Source: Coriobacteriia bacterium
GTDB lineage: Bacteria; Actinomycetota; Coriobacteriia; Anaerosomatales; PALSA-660
DNA: 37,287 bases
Reading direction: 5' to 3'
Assembly (NCBI GenBank): GCA_025361885.1
Contig: JANYJF010000067.1
Coordinates: 1 to 37,287, forward strand
This document shows, in pieces, positions 15,314-22,838 of this stretch (position 1 is the first letter of the stretch; each line of letters begins with the position of its first letter). A program made the position numbers and the translations under genes. The notes beneath the pieces were generated by a model. The model saw nothing but the letters and a program-made list of their open reading frames with translations, did not search any database and was not told the DNA's origin.

Positions 15314-16816
15314 TCACTGGATGGCGAGCACCCTCACGGCGCCCGTTGAAGGATCGACGGCCACGATCCTGTGTGCGTCCGTATCCGCCACCCACAAGCA
15401 TCCGCGAGAGGCTGACACCCCGGCCGGCCCACTGAGCGCCTCGCCGGATCCGGCACCACCGGGCAGCGCGCGGCACAGACGCGAGAGAGGGTCCAGCACC
15501 TTCAACTTGTCGTTGTAGGTGTCGGTCACGTACAGACGGCCGTCCATCCAAGCGAGGTCCTCCGCGTGCTGCAGGAGCGCCTCGTCGCCGGTGCCATCGC
15601 GGTCCCCGTAGTCGAAGAGTCCGGTTCCCACCAGCGTATCGACCCGCGGGGCAGAGTCGCCCCCGACGACGCGGACCGCCGAGCTCTCGGAGTCAGTGAA
15701 GAAGAGCCGCTCTTCGTCCGTGGCGAGTCCTGTCGGCTGAGCGAGGAGCGCCCGCTCCGCGCGCCCGTCGGTGATGTCCTCGGCGCCGGAGCCCGCCAGC
15801 GGCTCGAGCATGTCTCGGCCGTCGAGCGTGAGCGTCCACAGCTGGTGCGAGCCGGCCATCGTGATCGCCAGGCGGTCGCGCCACAGGGCAAGACCCCAGG
15901 GTGAGCGGAGCGAAGTGCCCGACCCGGGTCCGGGGACGATCCGCCGGGCCGCGAGTTCGCCAGTCCCCGCGGGGGTGGTCACGGCACCGTCGGCCAGGCG
16001 GATGGCGCGTATCGCGTGGTTCGTCCGGTCCGCGACATAGAGAACGCCGGCCTGGGTGGCCAGGCCTTGCGGCTCACCGAACCTCGCATGCTCGCCCCGG
16101 CCATCACCGAAGCCCTCGTCGCCCGAACCCCAGACGGACTCGATCACCGCTCGGGGCTCTTGGTCGGCGCATGCGGATCCGTCGAGCAGGCGCAGCGCGA
16201 GCACTCGATGGTTTCCGGTGTCGGAGATGTAGAGCCGGTCATCCTGTGCGAGTATCCGACCCGGGAACCTGAGCGCGGAGCCCGCGGGAGGTTCCGAGCC
16301 GGCGCCCAGAGGGTCGATCCCGAAGTCGCGCGGTGAGGTGTCGAGGTCGCCGGTCGCACGGTGAACGTCGGCCAGCCGGGAGATGATGCCGGCGATCTCC
16401 TCGATCGCGAACTCGCCAGCGCGAACGGTGACCAGGTAGCCGTCGGGTGAGACGATCGCGATGGTGGGCCACGCCTGGACCCCGTACGAGCGCCAGACGC
16501 GGAACTGCCGGTCGTTGACCACCGGGTGGGTGATGCCGAGCCGCCGGGCGGCGCTGCGGATCCGAGGAGTGGCGCGCTCCGCTGCGAATTTGCCGGCGTG
16601 CACGCCGACGACCACCAGCACATCTTGGAACCTGTCCTCGAGCTCCCGTACACGCGGGTGCATGTGCATGCAGTTGATTCAACCGGCCGTCCAGAAGTCG
16701 AGCAGTACGATCTTGCCCCGCAGCTCCGCAAGAGTCGGCGGCCGGCTCACGCCTATCCAGTCGAGCCCCTCGACGAACTCCGGGGCGTGTACCGTGTGCG
16801 GGAAGCCGGGTGTCAT
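15314..16816 (-). CDS. NHLRC2-like thioredoxin/NHL-repeat protein, predicted selenoprotein (in-frame TGA at 16679-16681)
   Basis: Reading through one TGA gives a 500-residue protein. Residues 1-45 (MTPGFPHTV...GLDWIG...[14 protein letters not shown]) and 47 onward ([10 protein letters not shown]) join in one frame. The TGA falls at residue 46, where the thioredoxin-like domain of NHLRC2 and bacterial relatives has the first redox Cys (FWTxxCINCxH). The site would be Sec46-Ile-Asn-Cys49. The thioredoxin fold continues to about 150 with cis-Pro 117 in AWPTI. Six NHL beta-propeller blades follow (about 182-212, 244-276, 302-333, 357-384, 414-443, 461-490; for example [30 protein letters not shown]). 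ATG 16816 has GGAGG 10 nt upstream, while the Met just after the TGA has no ribosome-binding site. No signal peptide, so probably cytoplasmic. A thiol/selenol redox role is inferred. Alternative: a genuine nonsense mutation. Confidence 0.88.
16649..16681 (-). promoter_or_regulatory. Sec codon and candidate bacterial SECIS hairpin
   Basis: The mRNA carries UGA (16681-16679). A hairpin with stem UGCAC/GUGUA and loop CCGC follows (16662-16649), starting about 16 nt after the UGA, inside the distance range known for bacterial SECIS elements. The stem is short and includes one G-U pair. Structure and function are inferred. Confidence 0.4.
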
Positions 16817-16874
16817 CGCGCGTGTCCCTCCATGGTCGGACTGCACGGCCGCGCTCGGCCGACGAATCTGAACG

Positions 16875-16889
16875 TACCCGCGCCGGGTA
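16875..16889. promoter_or_regulatory. Perfect inverted repeat in the divergent promoter region
   Basis: TACCCG-CGC-CGGGTA is a 15-bp inverted repeat in the 121-bp gap between the selenoprotein gene and the flavoprotein gene. On the minus strand a TACGTT (-10-like) at 16876-16871 overlaps one end, so a repressor could act here on the selenoprotein gene or on both. Confidence 0.4.
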
Positions 16890-16937
16890 ACGGGAACACA
16901 TAGTGGGGCCAGGCAGTCTTGGGAAGGGAGCGCCGCG

Positions 16938-17645
16938 GTGACGATCGGACAGCACAGGGTAGCGTTCATCTCGAGCACGACCGAGGCGCCGGGGGTCGCG
17001 AGCTTCACCTTCGCCCGGCCGGTGGGCTATCTGTTCGACCCCGGGCAGTTCCTGTCGCTCACGCTTCAGACGCGAGAGGGTGAGCAGACCAAGCACTTCA
17101 CCATCTGCTCTTCGCCGGGAGACGCCGACCTGATGATCACCACGCGTCTCACCGGCTCCGCATTCAAAGACGAGCTGCTCGCGCTCGAGCCGGAACAGGG
17201 GGTCGGCATCACCGACCCCCGCGGCGCTATGACGCTCGATCCGGGGGTGGAGAAGGTCGCGTTCCTGGTCGGCGGCGTCGGTGTCACGCCGGCGCGCTGC
17301 ATCATCCGCGACGCAGTGCAAAGAGGCGGGGGCCCCAAGTTCCTGGTGTTCTACGGCAACCTCGACCAGGGCTCGATCCCGTTCCTGGAGGAGTTCGACG
17401 CCTACGAGCGCGAACACCCGGGAATCGCGTTCGTGCACGTCCTCGCAGAGCCGAAGGCGGGCTGGAGCGGGGAGACCGGCTTCATCACGGCCGCGATCGT
17501 GAGAAGACATGTCGACCCGCTGGACGGCTGGTACTGGGTCGCGGCGGGACCTCCCGCGATGATCGATGCGATGAAACTCGTGCTCGCGGACCTCGACGTG
17601 CCGCGTGAGCGCGTGTCCCTGGAGTCGTTCGCGGGGTACGAATGA
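16938..17645 (+). CDS. Ferredoxin-NADP reductase-type FAD oxidoreductase
   Basis: 235 residues with the two-domain FNR architecture. The FAD-binding beta-barrel (about 1-100) holds DPGQFLSL and the flavin signature HFTICSSP (in place of RxYS). The NAD(P)-binding domain holds [16 protein letters not shown], and the C-terminal [13 protein letters not shown], ending in SLESFAGYE. There is no fused 2Fe-2S or haem domain, so it should pass electrons between NAD(P)H and a separate carrier in the cytoplasm. GTG 16938 follows AGGGAG. It is transcribed divergently from the predicted selenoprotein over a gap with a shared palindrome, so the two may be co-regulated. It could be a reductant source for that protein, though no sequence feature proves this. 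Confidence 0.88.
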   Translation: MTIGQHRVAFISSTTEAPGVASFTFARPVGYLFDPGQFLSLTLQTREGEQTKHFTICSSPGDADLMITTRLTGSAFKDELLALEPEQGVGITDPRGAMTLDPGVEKVAFLVGGVGVTPARCIIRDAVQRGGGPKFLVFYGNLDQGSIPFLEEFDAYEREHPGIAFVHVLAEPKAGWSGETGFITAAIVRRHVDPLDGWYWVAAGPPAMIDAMKLVLADLDVPRERVSLESFAGYE

Positions 17646-17752
17646 CGCGTTCCGGCGTTCGGTCGCGCTTCATGCGTCGTCGCTGGGGTATCTAGGAATT
17701 GGAAGTGAAGAATCCAACCGTGATCGTACTGACGAGTGAAGGGAACCTTCAG

Positions 17753-18160
17753 ATGAACCTGCTGGTCAGGACGTGCAACTACAACAGGATGAACATGGAG
17801 CGCGTGTTCGCCCGAGGGTTCGTGATAGCCGGCGGTATCGTGTGGATCGCCGCGGTCTTCGGCGCGATGAACGCCTATCTGGACAAGACGGTCGCCGTGT
17901 CGACCCTAAACGCCGCGATCCCATTGGCGCTGGCGGTCGTGGTGTTCGTTGTCGGTTGGTTCTACGAACGGCTCGCGTCAGCCATACTTGCCGTCGCGTC
18001 GGTGGGCGTCATCGTGTGGGGCATGATCTCGGGATGGGAGGCGGGCGTGTGGATGTCCATGGGCGTCGCCCTCATCGCCCCCATGGCCGTCGCAGCCCTT
18101 CTGTACCTGCTCGCCGCGCAGACGCAGACGGTCTGTGAGCTCTCTGCGGAGAAGGAATAG
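17753..18160 (+). CDS. Small four-TM membrane protein, unknown
   Basis: 135 residues from ATG 17753, preferred over an in-frame TTG at 17699 because GAAGGGAAC stands 7-8 nt before it. Four hydrophobic helices: FVIAGGIVWIAAVFGAMNAY, AIPLALAVVVFVVGWFY, ASAILAVASVGVIVWGMISG and MGVALIAPMAVAALLYLLAA. The N-terminal region is Asn/Arg-rich and short polar ends suggest N- and C-termini in the cytoplasm. The pattern MNMERVFARGF before the first helix is distinctive, but I cannot place the family. A strong two-way terminator follows it. Function unknown. Confidence 0.7.
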   Translation: MNLLVRTCNYNRMNMERVFARGFVIAGGIVWIAAVFGAMNAYLDKTVAVSTLNAAIPLALAVVVFVVGWFYERLASAILAVASVGVIVWGMISGWEAGVWMSMGVALIAPMAVAALLYLLAAQTQTVCELSAEKE

Positions 18161-18182
18161 ACGGCTGGAGTGTCTCGGATGA

Positions 18183-18215
18183 TCCGAAGGGCCCCGCATC
18201 GCGGGGCCCTTCGGA
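18183..18215. terminator. Bidirectional rho-independent-like terminator
   Basis: A perfect 15-bp stem (18183-18197 with 18201-18215) closes a 3-nt ATC loop between the convergent membrane protein and FKBP genes. It lacks a long T-run but is symmetric, so it can serve both strands. Confidence 0.85.
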
Positions 18216-18239
18216 CGTTTGGCCGGCGAACTGTTCGAG

Positions 18240-18671
18240 CTAGCAGGGAATGACCTCGACGAGCGTGATCTCGAATATGAGCGTCTGTCCCGCGAGCGGG
18301 TGGTTGAAGTCCAGCACGACCTCGTTGCCCACGACCGAGGAGATCTCCGCTGCGTGCTCGTTGCCCTCGGGGTCGACGACCCGAACCATGCCGCCCACGA
18401 ACGGCTCCTGGCCCTCAGCGAAGTCCGCGGCCGGGACCGTCTGGACCGCCTCCTCGTAGCGCTGCCCATATGCCTCTTCCGGCGGGATCGTCACCGTGGT
18501 GCTCTGGCCCACCTCGAGTTCGCGGGCCGCATCTTCGAAGCCCGAGATCACTTCGCCTGCACCCAAAGTGAAGCGTAGCGGGTCGCGCCCTTCGCTCGAA
18601 TCGAATTCGCTGCCGTCCGCGAGGGTGCCGCGGTAGTGGACGAGGACGGTATCGCCGGCCTTCGGTGCCAT
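18240..18671 (-). CDS. SlyD-like FKBP-type peptidyl-prolyl cis-trans isomerase
   Basis: 143 residues. The FKBP half starts GDTVLVHYRGTLADGSEFDSS, then PLRFTLGAGEVISGFEDAARELEVGQ and VTIPPEEAYGQ. The insert-in-flap domain (about 70-125) follows, with VPAADF and FVGGMVRVVDPEGN. The chain ends LDFNHPLAGQTLIFEITLVEV, the SlyD fold signature. It accelerates prolyl bond rotation and acts as a chaperone in the cytoplasm. The His/Cys-rich metal-binding tail of E. coli SlyD is missing; the protein stops at VIPC. The start at 18671 has AGGAG 8 nt upstream. A terminator lies just past the 3' end. Confidence 0.92.
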   Translation of the reverse strand: MAPKAGDTVLVHYRGTLADGSEFDSSEGRDPLRFTLGAGEVISGFEDAARELEVGQSTTVTIPPEEAYGQRYEEAVQTVPAADFAEGQEPFVGGMVRVVDPEGNEHAAEISSVVGNEVVLDFNHPLAGQTLIFEITLVEVIPC

Positions 18672-18994
18672 GTGGGGTCTCCTGTCTGCCTCGATGTGCG
18701 GTCGAGCCGTCGTGTCGCACCACTCTACTTCACCGTGCCCGTCGTCGCACCGCACCGGAATTGTGTGCGCCGTTCATCGGACCGCTCAGCCGCACAGGGA
18801 TGCGTTCGGAGCCGATTATGCGCCGTTCACACGGGAGGCGTCAGATGGTGGAGGCTCGTGGGTTACACTAATCGCGGGAATGCGCTGAGGCTTCGCTTCG
18901 TTCGTCGCGAGCGCTTGTTCGTTGGGACCTAATGTCGGGTACCGTCAGGCCGATACAGTGTGTGATGGGATCCTTCTAGCGGGGACGGTAGGGC
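18672..18994. other. 323-bp intergenic region between divergent FKBP and winged-helix-like genes
   Basis: No convincing gene, RNA or repeat is seen. Two -10-like hexamers on the plus strand, TACACT (18864-18869) and TACAGT (18954-18959), lack good -35 partners. The second, 35 bp before the GTG at 18995, is the better candidate. Confidence 0.4.
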
Positions 18995-19348
18995 GTGTAC
19001 GAACTCGAGGGGGTCCTTGGCCCCTCCATCATGAAGTTCGTCGACCAGCATGTCAGGTCTCTCCTGACGTGGGACGTCCTCGTGTTCTTTCACCGGAACC
19101 CCGACGCCGTCCTTGACCTGGAGGGTCTCTCCTCGAGACTCGGCCGTCGGGTCGACGAGCTGCAGCCTGAGATCGACGAGCTGGCCAAGGACCACATCCT
19201 GCAGTGCGCCGGGGGACTGGTGCGCTACAAGCCCGCCCCGGAGATGCGCGAGACCGTCGGCAAGTTCGTCGACGCATGCCAGGAGCGGGGTCGCAGGCTG
19301 GCGCTCATCGCCCTGGTGCTGCACAAGATCAACCCGCACGGGGCGTAG
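18995..19348 (+). CDS. Small winged-helix-like protein
   Basis: 117 residues from GTG 18995 (GGTAGGG upstream). The middle of the protein has the spacing of a winged helix-turn-helix. A helix is followed by TWDVLVFFHRNPDAVLDLEGLSSRL (helix-turn-helix), VDELQPEIDELAKDHILQ (recognition helix plus strand) and GGLVRYKPAPEM (wing). The C-terminal helix (VGKFVDACQERGRRLALIALVLHKI) could mediate dimerisation or membrane association. A DNA-binding regulator is a reasonable guess, but no named family is recognised. It converges with the HD-GYP gene, with only 17 bp between them. Confidence 0.65.
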   Translation: MYELEGVLGPSIMKFVDQHVRSLLTWDVLVFFHRNPDAVLDLEGLSSRLGRRVDELQPEIDELAKDHILQCAGGLVRYKPAPEMRETVGKFVDACQERGRRLALIALVLHKINPHGA

Positions 19349-19365
19349 GGCGCGGGCTTTCGCCG

Positions 19366-20685
19366 CTAGAGCCGGTCGGCGACCGTCAGGTTGAGGCTGT
19401 CGGAATCGAGCACCTCGACGACCGTCCGGCCGTCCACCTCGAGATCCACCTCGCAAGGCGGGTCGAGCTCCAGCCCCATCGTGTCCCACACGACGCGCAC
19501 GTGCGGCAGCATGGGGTCGGTGCCCGTGGCGCGCACCACACCCACGCTCTGATCGGAGAGTCGCACCACGCAGCCGACCGGGAAGACCCCGAGAGCGCGG
19601 ACGAACAGGCGGCAGAACGTGGGATCGAGCGCCTTTCCAGCCTCGCGCAGCAGTTGGATGACGGCCCGGTCCGGGGTCACCGCCGCTCCGACCGCGCCTT
19701 TGGTGAGGTTGTCATACCGGTCGGCTATCGAGACCATCCGGCTATAGGGGTGCGTGAAGTACTCCTCCGAACGCTCGGGATAACCGGTCCCGTCCTGCCC
19801 CATGTGGTGCTCGTACGCGACGAGCATCGGTGCGCGATCCGTGTCCGGGATCTGCGAGAGGATCTCCGCGCCGTACTGAGGGTGCAGCGCCTGCGCTGCC
19901 CGGGCCTGGGCTGGGTCGGTCAGGTCGAAGGCCGCCTTCCCAACGTCGTGGAAGAGCGCCGCGATGCCGAGGGAGACGAGCCCCTCCTCCGGAAGCCCGA
20001 GGCCCACGCCCAGCGTGAGCGAGTAGATCATCACGTTGATCGAGTGGAAGAACGAGGCTTCGTTGTGTGCGCTCATCGTGGCCATGCCGAGGACCGTGGC
20101 CTCGTCGGAGACGAGCCGCTCCATGATGTGCTCGACCATGCCCGCGGCCTGCTCCATATCGGGCGTCTGGCCCTCGCGCACGTTCGAGGTCAACGCCCGC
20201 ATCGCTGAGATCAGCTGGCGATACAGCGCCCGGTCGGCCTCGCGCTGACGGTCGCGCTCGGCCCGCTCCTCCTCGTCGCCCGCCTCGCCCAGCGCGGCGA
20301 CGGTCACGCCAGTGACACCGCGCGCGGTGAGCTCGTCGGTCACGGACAGGTCGGCCGAGGGACGGAGGTTGAGCACGTCGGCCAAGGCCGCGGCCTCGTC
20401 GGCGGTGAAACCGGGATGGAACGTCAGGCTCTCGACGCGGTGAGCCTCGAGGGACATCGACACGGTGGCGAGCGCAGGACCGTCTCCCGACATGACCTGG
20501 CTGCCGCAGTACAGGCGACCCAGATGCACGTTGAGAACGAAGTCGCTGCTGTCGGCGGTCGCGGCGGTCACGGCGTTGATGAGCATCGCGATCGCTTCCA
20601 GGTAGCTGGGGTGCGAGGGCGGGTAGAGCTGGATGGCCTTGCGGGCGGCCGAGAGGCCGGCAACGACCGCGTTCTCGTCGTTCAT
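19366..20685 (-). CDS. HD-GYP domain cyclic-di-GMP phosphodiesterase (copy A)
   Basis: 439 residues. The N-terminal domain (1-~110), around KAIQLYPPSHP and LTFHPGFTADE, is shared with three other proteins in this window. A charged linker (about 135-155) leads to HD-GYP: H214 (FFHSINV), H246-D247 (FHDVGK), H268 (LHPQYG), H293-H294 and the GYP motif in EHHMGQDGTGYP (292-303), then SIADRYDNLT. All metal-binding and GYP positions are present, so cyclic-di-GMP hydrolysis is likely. The spacer from HDVGK to the next His is about 7 residues shorter than in copy B. The C-terminal ~80 residues form a beta-rich extension (VVRLSDQSVGVV). The start overlaps the HEAT-like gene by ATGA. Confidence 0.9.
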   Translation of the reverse strand: MNDENAVVAGLSAARKAIQLYPPSHPSYLEAIAMLINAVTAATADSSDFVLNVHLGRLYCGSQVMSGDGPALATVSMSLEAHRVESLTFHPGFTADEAAALADVLNLRPSADLSVTDELTARGVTGVTVAALGEAGDEEERAERDRQREADRALYRQLISAMRALTSNVREGQTPDMEQAAGMVEHIMERLVSDEATVLGMATMSAHNEASFFHSINVMIYSLTLGVGLGLPEEGLVSLGIAALFHDVGKAAFDLTDPAQARAAQALHPQYGAEILSQIPDTDRAPMLVAYEHHMGQDGTGYPERSEEYFTHPYSRMVSIADRYDNLTKGAVGAAVTPDRAVIQLLREAGKALDPTFCRLFVRALGVFPVGCVVRLSDQSVGVVRATGTDPMLPHVRVVWDTMGLELDPPCEVDLEVDGRTVVEVLDSDSLNLTVADRL

Positions 20686-22667
20686 CGTGGCGCACCTCCC
20701 TTCGCGCGGGCGGCGAGCACCTGACGCGCGAGATCGTTGATCTCGACGAAATGCCCCCGCTTGATGAAGGCGCGCCGGGCGGCCAGTCTCTCGAGGATCG
20801 GCTCCGCGGCGGGATCCGGCGACTTCGCGAGGGCCAGGACGATCTCACGCGCGAGCGGGAAGTCGCGGCCGTCGATCTCAAGTGTGGTCAGCGCTTCGCC
20901 GAGCGCGGCCGTCGCGCCGGGCGTGTGGAGCTTGGCCAGCCCGCGAGCCGCGATCATCGCGACCTCGACCGACGGGTCCTTGAGCAGTTGGGCCAGGATG
21001 CGGACCGCAGCGGGGCTACCGGCGGCCGAGAGCCCGCTCGCGGTCTCCCTTCGTGATTGTTCGTCGCCGCGCCGCGCTATCGACTCGATGGCCGCGATCG
21101 ACCGGCTGTCCGCTTCCCGAGCCAGGTAGGCCACCAGCGGCGCGACCTGGAACCACTGTGCGCGAGAAGCCGCGACCGCGAGCAGATCGATCATGCGCCG
21201 CCCGATGATCTGCGAGGCCATCTCGAGTCCGTCGGGCCTGAGCGCGAGGGCCTCATCGATGAACACCGCGTGAGCCGGCTCGCCCGCGTGCTGCATGATC
21301 TCGCGTGCCGCGGGAGTGCGAGACGGGTCCGAGGCGACCACTGAGAGCAGAGCCTTCATGGACCGGTGTGAGGCCGCGACATTCATGGCGGCGCGCAGGC
21401 GCTCCGTCAACTCGGGCCACGGCTGGATCGCACGCCCCTCGCGCGCGGAGATCTCCGAGAGCACGCGGGCCGCCACCGCCAGGTCGCCCTGCTCGATGAG
21501 CGCCGGCACGCTGCGCGCCAGGCTGTCGAGCGTTCGGAAGTACAGCTCGGGTCTCTCCTGCTGGTCGAGCAGTGTGAGCATCGTCGTGACCGAAGCGTGG
21601 TTGATCCTGGCGGTGGACTCTTCGATCCGGCGCCTGGCGGTCGCGATAGAGCCGGCGTCGACACGAGTGAGCTCCGCGACCTTGCGGTAGACGGGCTGCG
21701 CGTCGATGAGGGCCGGCTCCGGCGCCTCGTTCGCTCGGATATCCACCATGTGGTCGAGGAAGTCGAGCTCCTTGGCGCTGTGGCCGAGCGTGGGCAGGAT
21801 GTCTTTGATCTGGGCCATGACGTCCGCGGCCCGGGATGCCAGAGGCAGCTTCGCCATCGCTGTCGACATCGACAGCATGTTCCGGCCGAAGACACCGCCG
21901 CACAGCGCCCCGGCGATCTCGGGAGTCGCGACCCGTGTGAGCATGCCGCCGATCAGGCCCCGCGCCTCCCCCTGCTCCAGTCCCAAGCCCAGGAGCGCGT
22001 CTCGCACCTCCACACCCTGCTCGTTGAAAGCCGTGGCGAGCGAGTCCAGCAGCCGGGACAAGCCGCCGGGACCGGCCGCCTGCGCCAAGTCGGCGAGGCC
22101 CGCGAACATGGTCGTGGTATCACCCTTGGCGGCGATGGAGAGCCACGTGCCGAGCTTGCCCGAATCACTTGCGAGGTCCTTCAAAAACGCCTCTGCATCC
22201 GCGCCGATGGGTGCATGGTCGTCGATGCCGACGACGGTCAGCGACACCTCCGCGGTGCGGACGTGTTCGATACCCGCCGCCGTCAGCACCGCATTGAGGC
22301 CTCCTCGCGACAGCAGGTCTTCAGGCTTCTCCATGACCGCCGCCAGGAACGCGAGCAGCTCGTCGGTCGTGCAGCCGGGTGTGAAGTCGACCTCGGCGAC
22401 CCCGTGCGCGCGCATCGCGTCGGCAAGGTCGCCGACGCCGGGAGCGTTCGGGGACACCGGGTCACCCGCGTACGAGAACCCGTCGCGGGCGACTGTGAGC
22501 GAGAGCACCGGCTCGGCAGCCAGGAACGCGGCGAGCGACGCTGACGCGGACTCGACGGATTGTCGGGGGATGGGGCTCGAAGCGGGGTAGAGGCGCAAGG
22601 TCTTCGCCGCCGCGGTTATCCCGCGTACGAGGGAGTCGAGGTCCTTGCTTGTCGACTGATCTGCCAC
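20682..22667 (-). CDS. HEAT-like repeat protein with (R/Q)(L/F)YP N-terminal domain (copy A)
   Basis: 661 residues from GTG 22667 (GGGGA 6 nt upstream). The N-terminal domain (about 8-115) has KTLRLYPASSP (RLYP at 25-28) and VDFTPGCTTDELLAFL. The rest is almost all alpha-helical, with HEAT/armadillo-like pairs most evident in the C-terminal third (IAAIESIARRGDEQSRRET, AAVRILAQLLKDPSVEVAMIA, ARGLAKLHTPGATAALGEAL). Such repeats are protein-binding scaffolds; no catalytic motif is seen. It overlaps the HD-GYP gene by four bases (ATGA), so the products are made together and probably interact. Its counterpart is at 29629-31824. It is divergent from the CNNM gene over 171 bp. Cytoplasmic, with no signal or TM segments. 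Confidence 0.8.
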   Translation of the reverse strand: MADQSTSKDLDSLVRGITAAAKTLRLYPASSPIPRQSVESASASLAAFLAAEPVLSLTVARDGFSYAGDPVSPNAPGVGDLADAMRAHGVAEVDFTPGCTTDELLAFLAAVMEKPEDLLSRGGLNAVLTAAGIEHVRTAEVSLTVVGIDDHAPIGADAEAFLKDLASDSGKLGTWLSIAAKGDTTTMFAGLADLAQAAGPGGLSRLLDSLATAFNEQGVEVRDALLGLGLEQGEARGLIGGMLTRVATPEIAGALCGGVFGRNMLSMSTAMAKLPLASRAADVMAQIKDILPTLGHSAKELDFLDHMVDIRANEAPEPALIDAQPVYRKVAELTRVDAGSIATARRRIEESTARINHASVTTMLTLLDQQERPELYFRTLDSLARSVPALIEQGDLAVAARVLSEISAREGRAIQPWPELTERLRAAMNVAASHRSMKALLSVVASDPSRTPAAREIMQHAGEPAHAVFIDEALALRPDGLEMASQIIGRRMIDLLAVAASRAQWFQVAPLVAYLAREADSRSIAAIESIARRGDEQSRRETASGLSAAGSPAAVRILAQLLKDPSVEVAMIAARGLAKLHTPGATAALGEALTTLEIDGRDFPLAREIVLALAKSPDPAAEPILERLAARRAFIKRGHFVEINDLARQVLAARAKGGAPR

Positions 22668-22803
22668 GCGAGTCCCCGCTCTCCCTCCGTGATGCGCACG
22701 GTGAAGTTGCCGCCTACAGGATTCTGGTGCATGCGGGCGTCCGAGTCTATCGGTCCCAGCGCACGCAGGTCCCTCGACCGCGCCCGGCAGCGCACGAGGT
22801 CGT

Positions 22804-22831
22804 GTTACCGCCCCTCGGGGACTGGTAACGT
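22804..22831 (+). promoter_or_regulatory. Extended -10 plus nested inverted repeat before the CNNM gene
   Basis: TGG-TAACGT (22823-22831) is an extended -10 exactly 7 nt before ATG 22839, as in leaderless transcripts. It overlaps the right arm of GTTACC (22804-22809)/GGTAAC (22824-22829), which encloses a CCCC-TC-GGGG hairpin: a candidate operator. Confidence 0.45.
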
Positions 22832-22838
22832 AGCAGGC

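Noticed and set aside
15314-16669. A separate 451-residue NHL protein starting at Met 16669
   Set aside because: No ribosome-binding site precedes it, it would start inside the redox motif of the thioredoxin-like domain, and the upstream frame is in phase with family-typical sequence. Selenocysteine read-through explains both halves.
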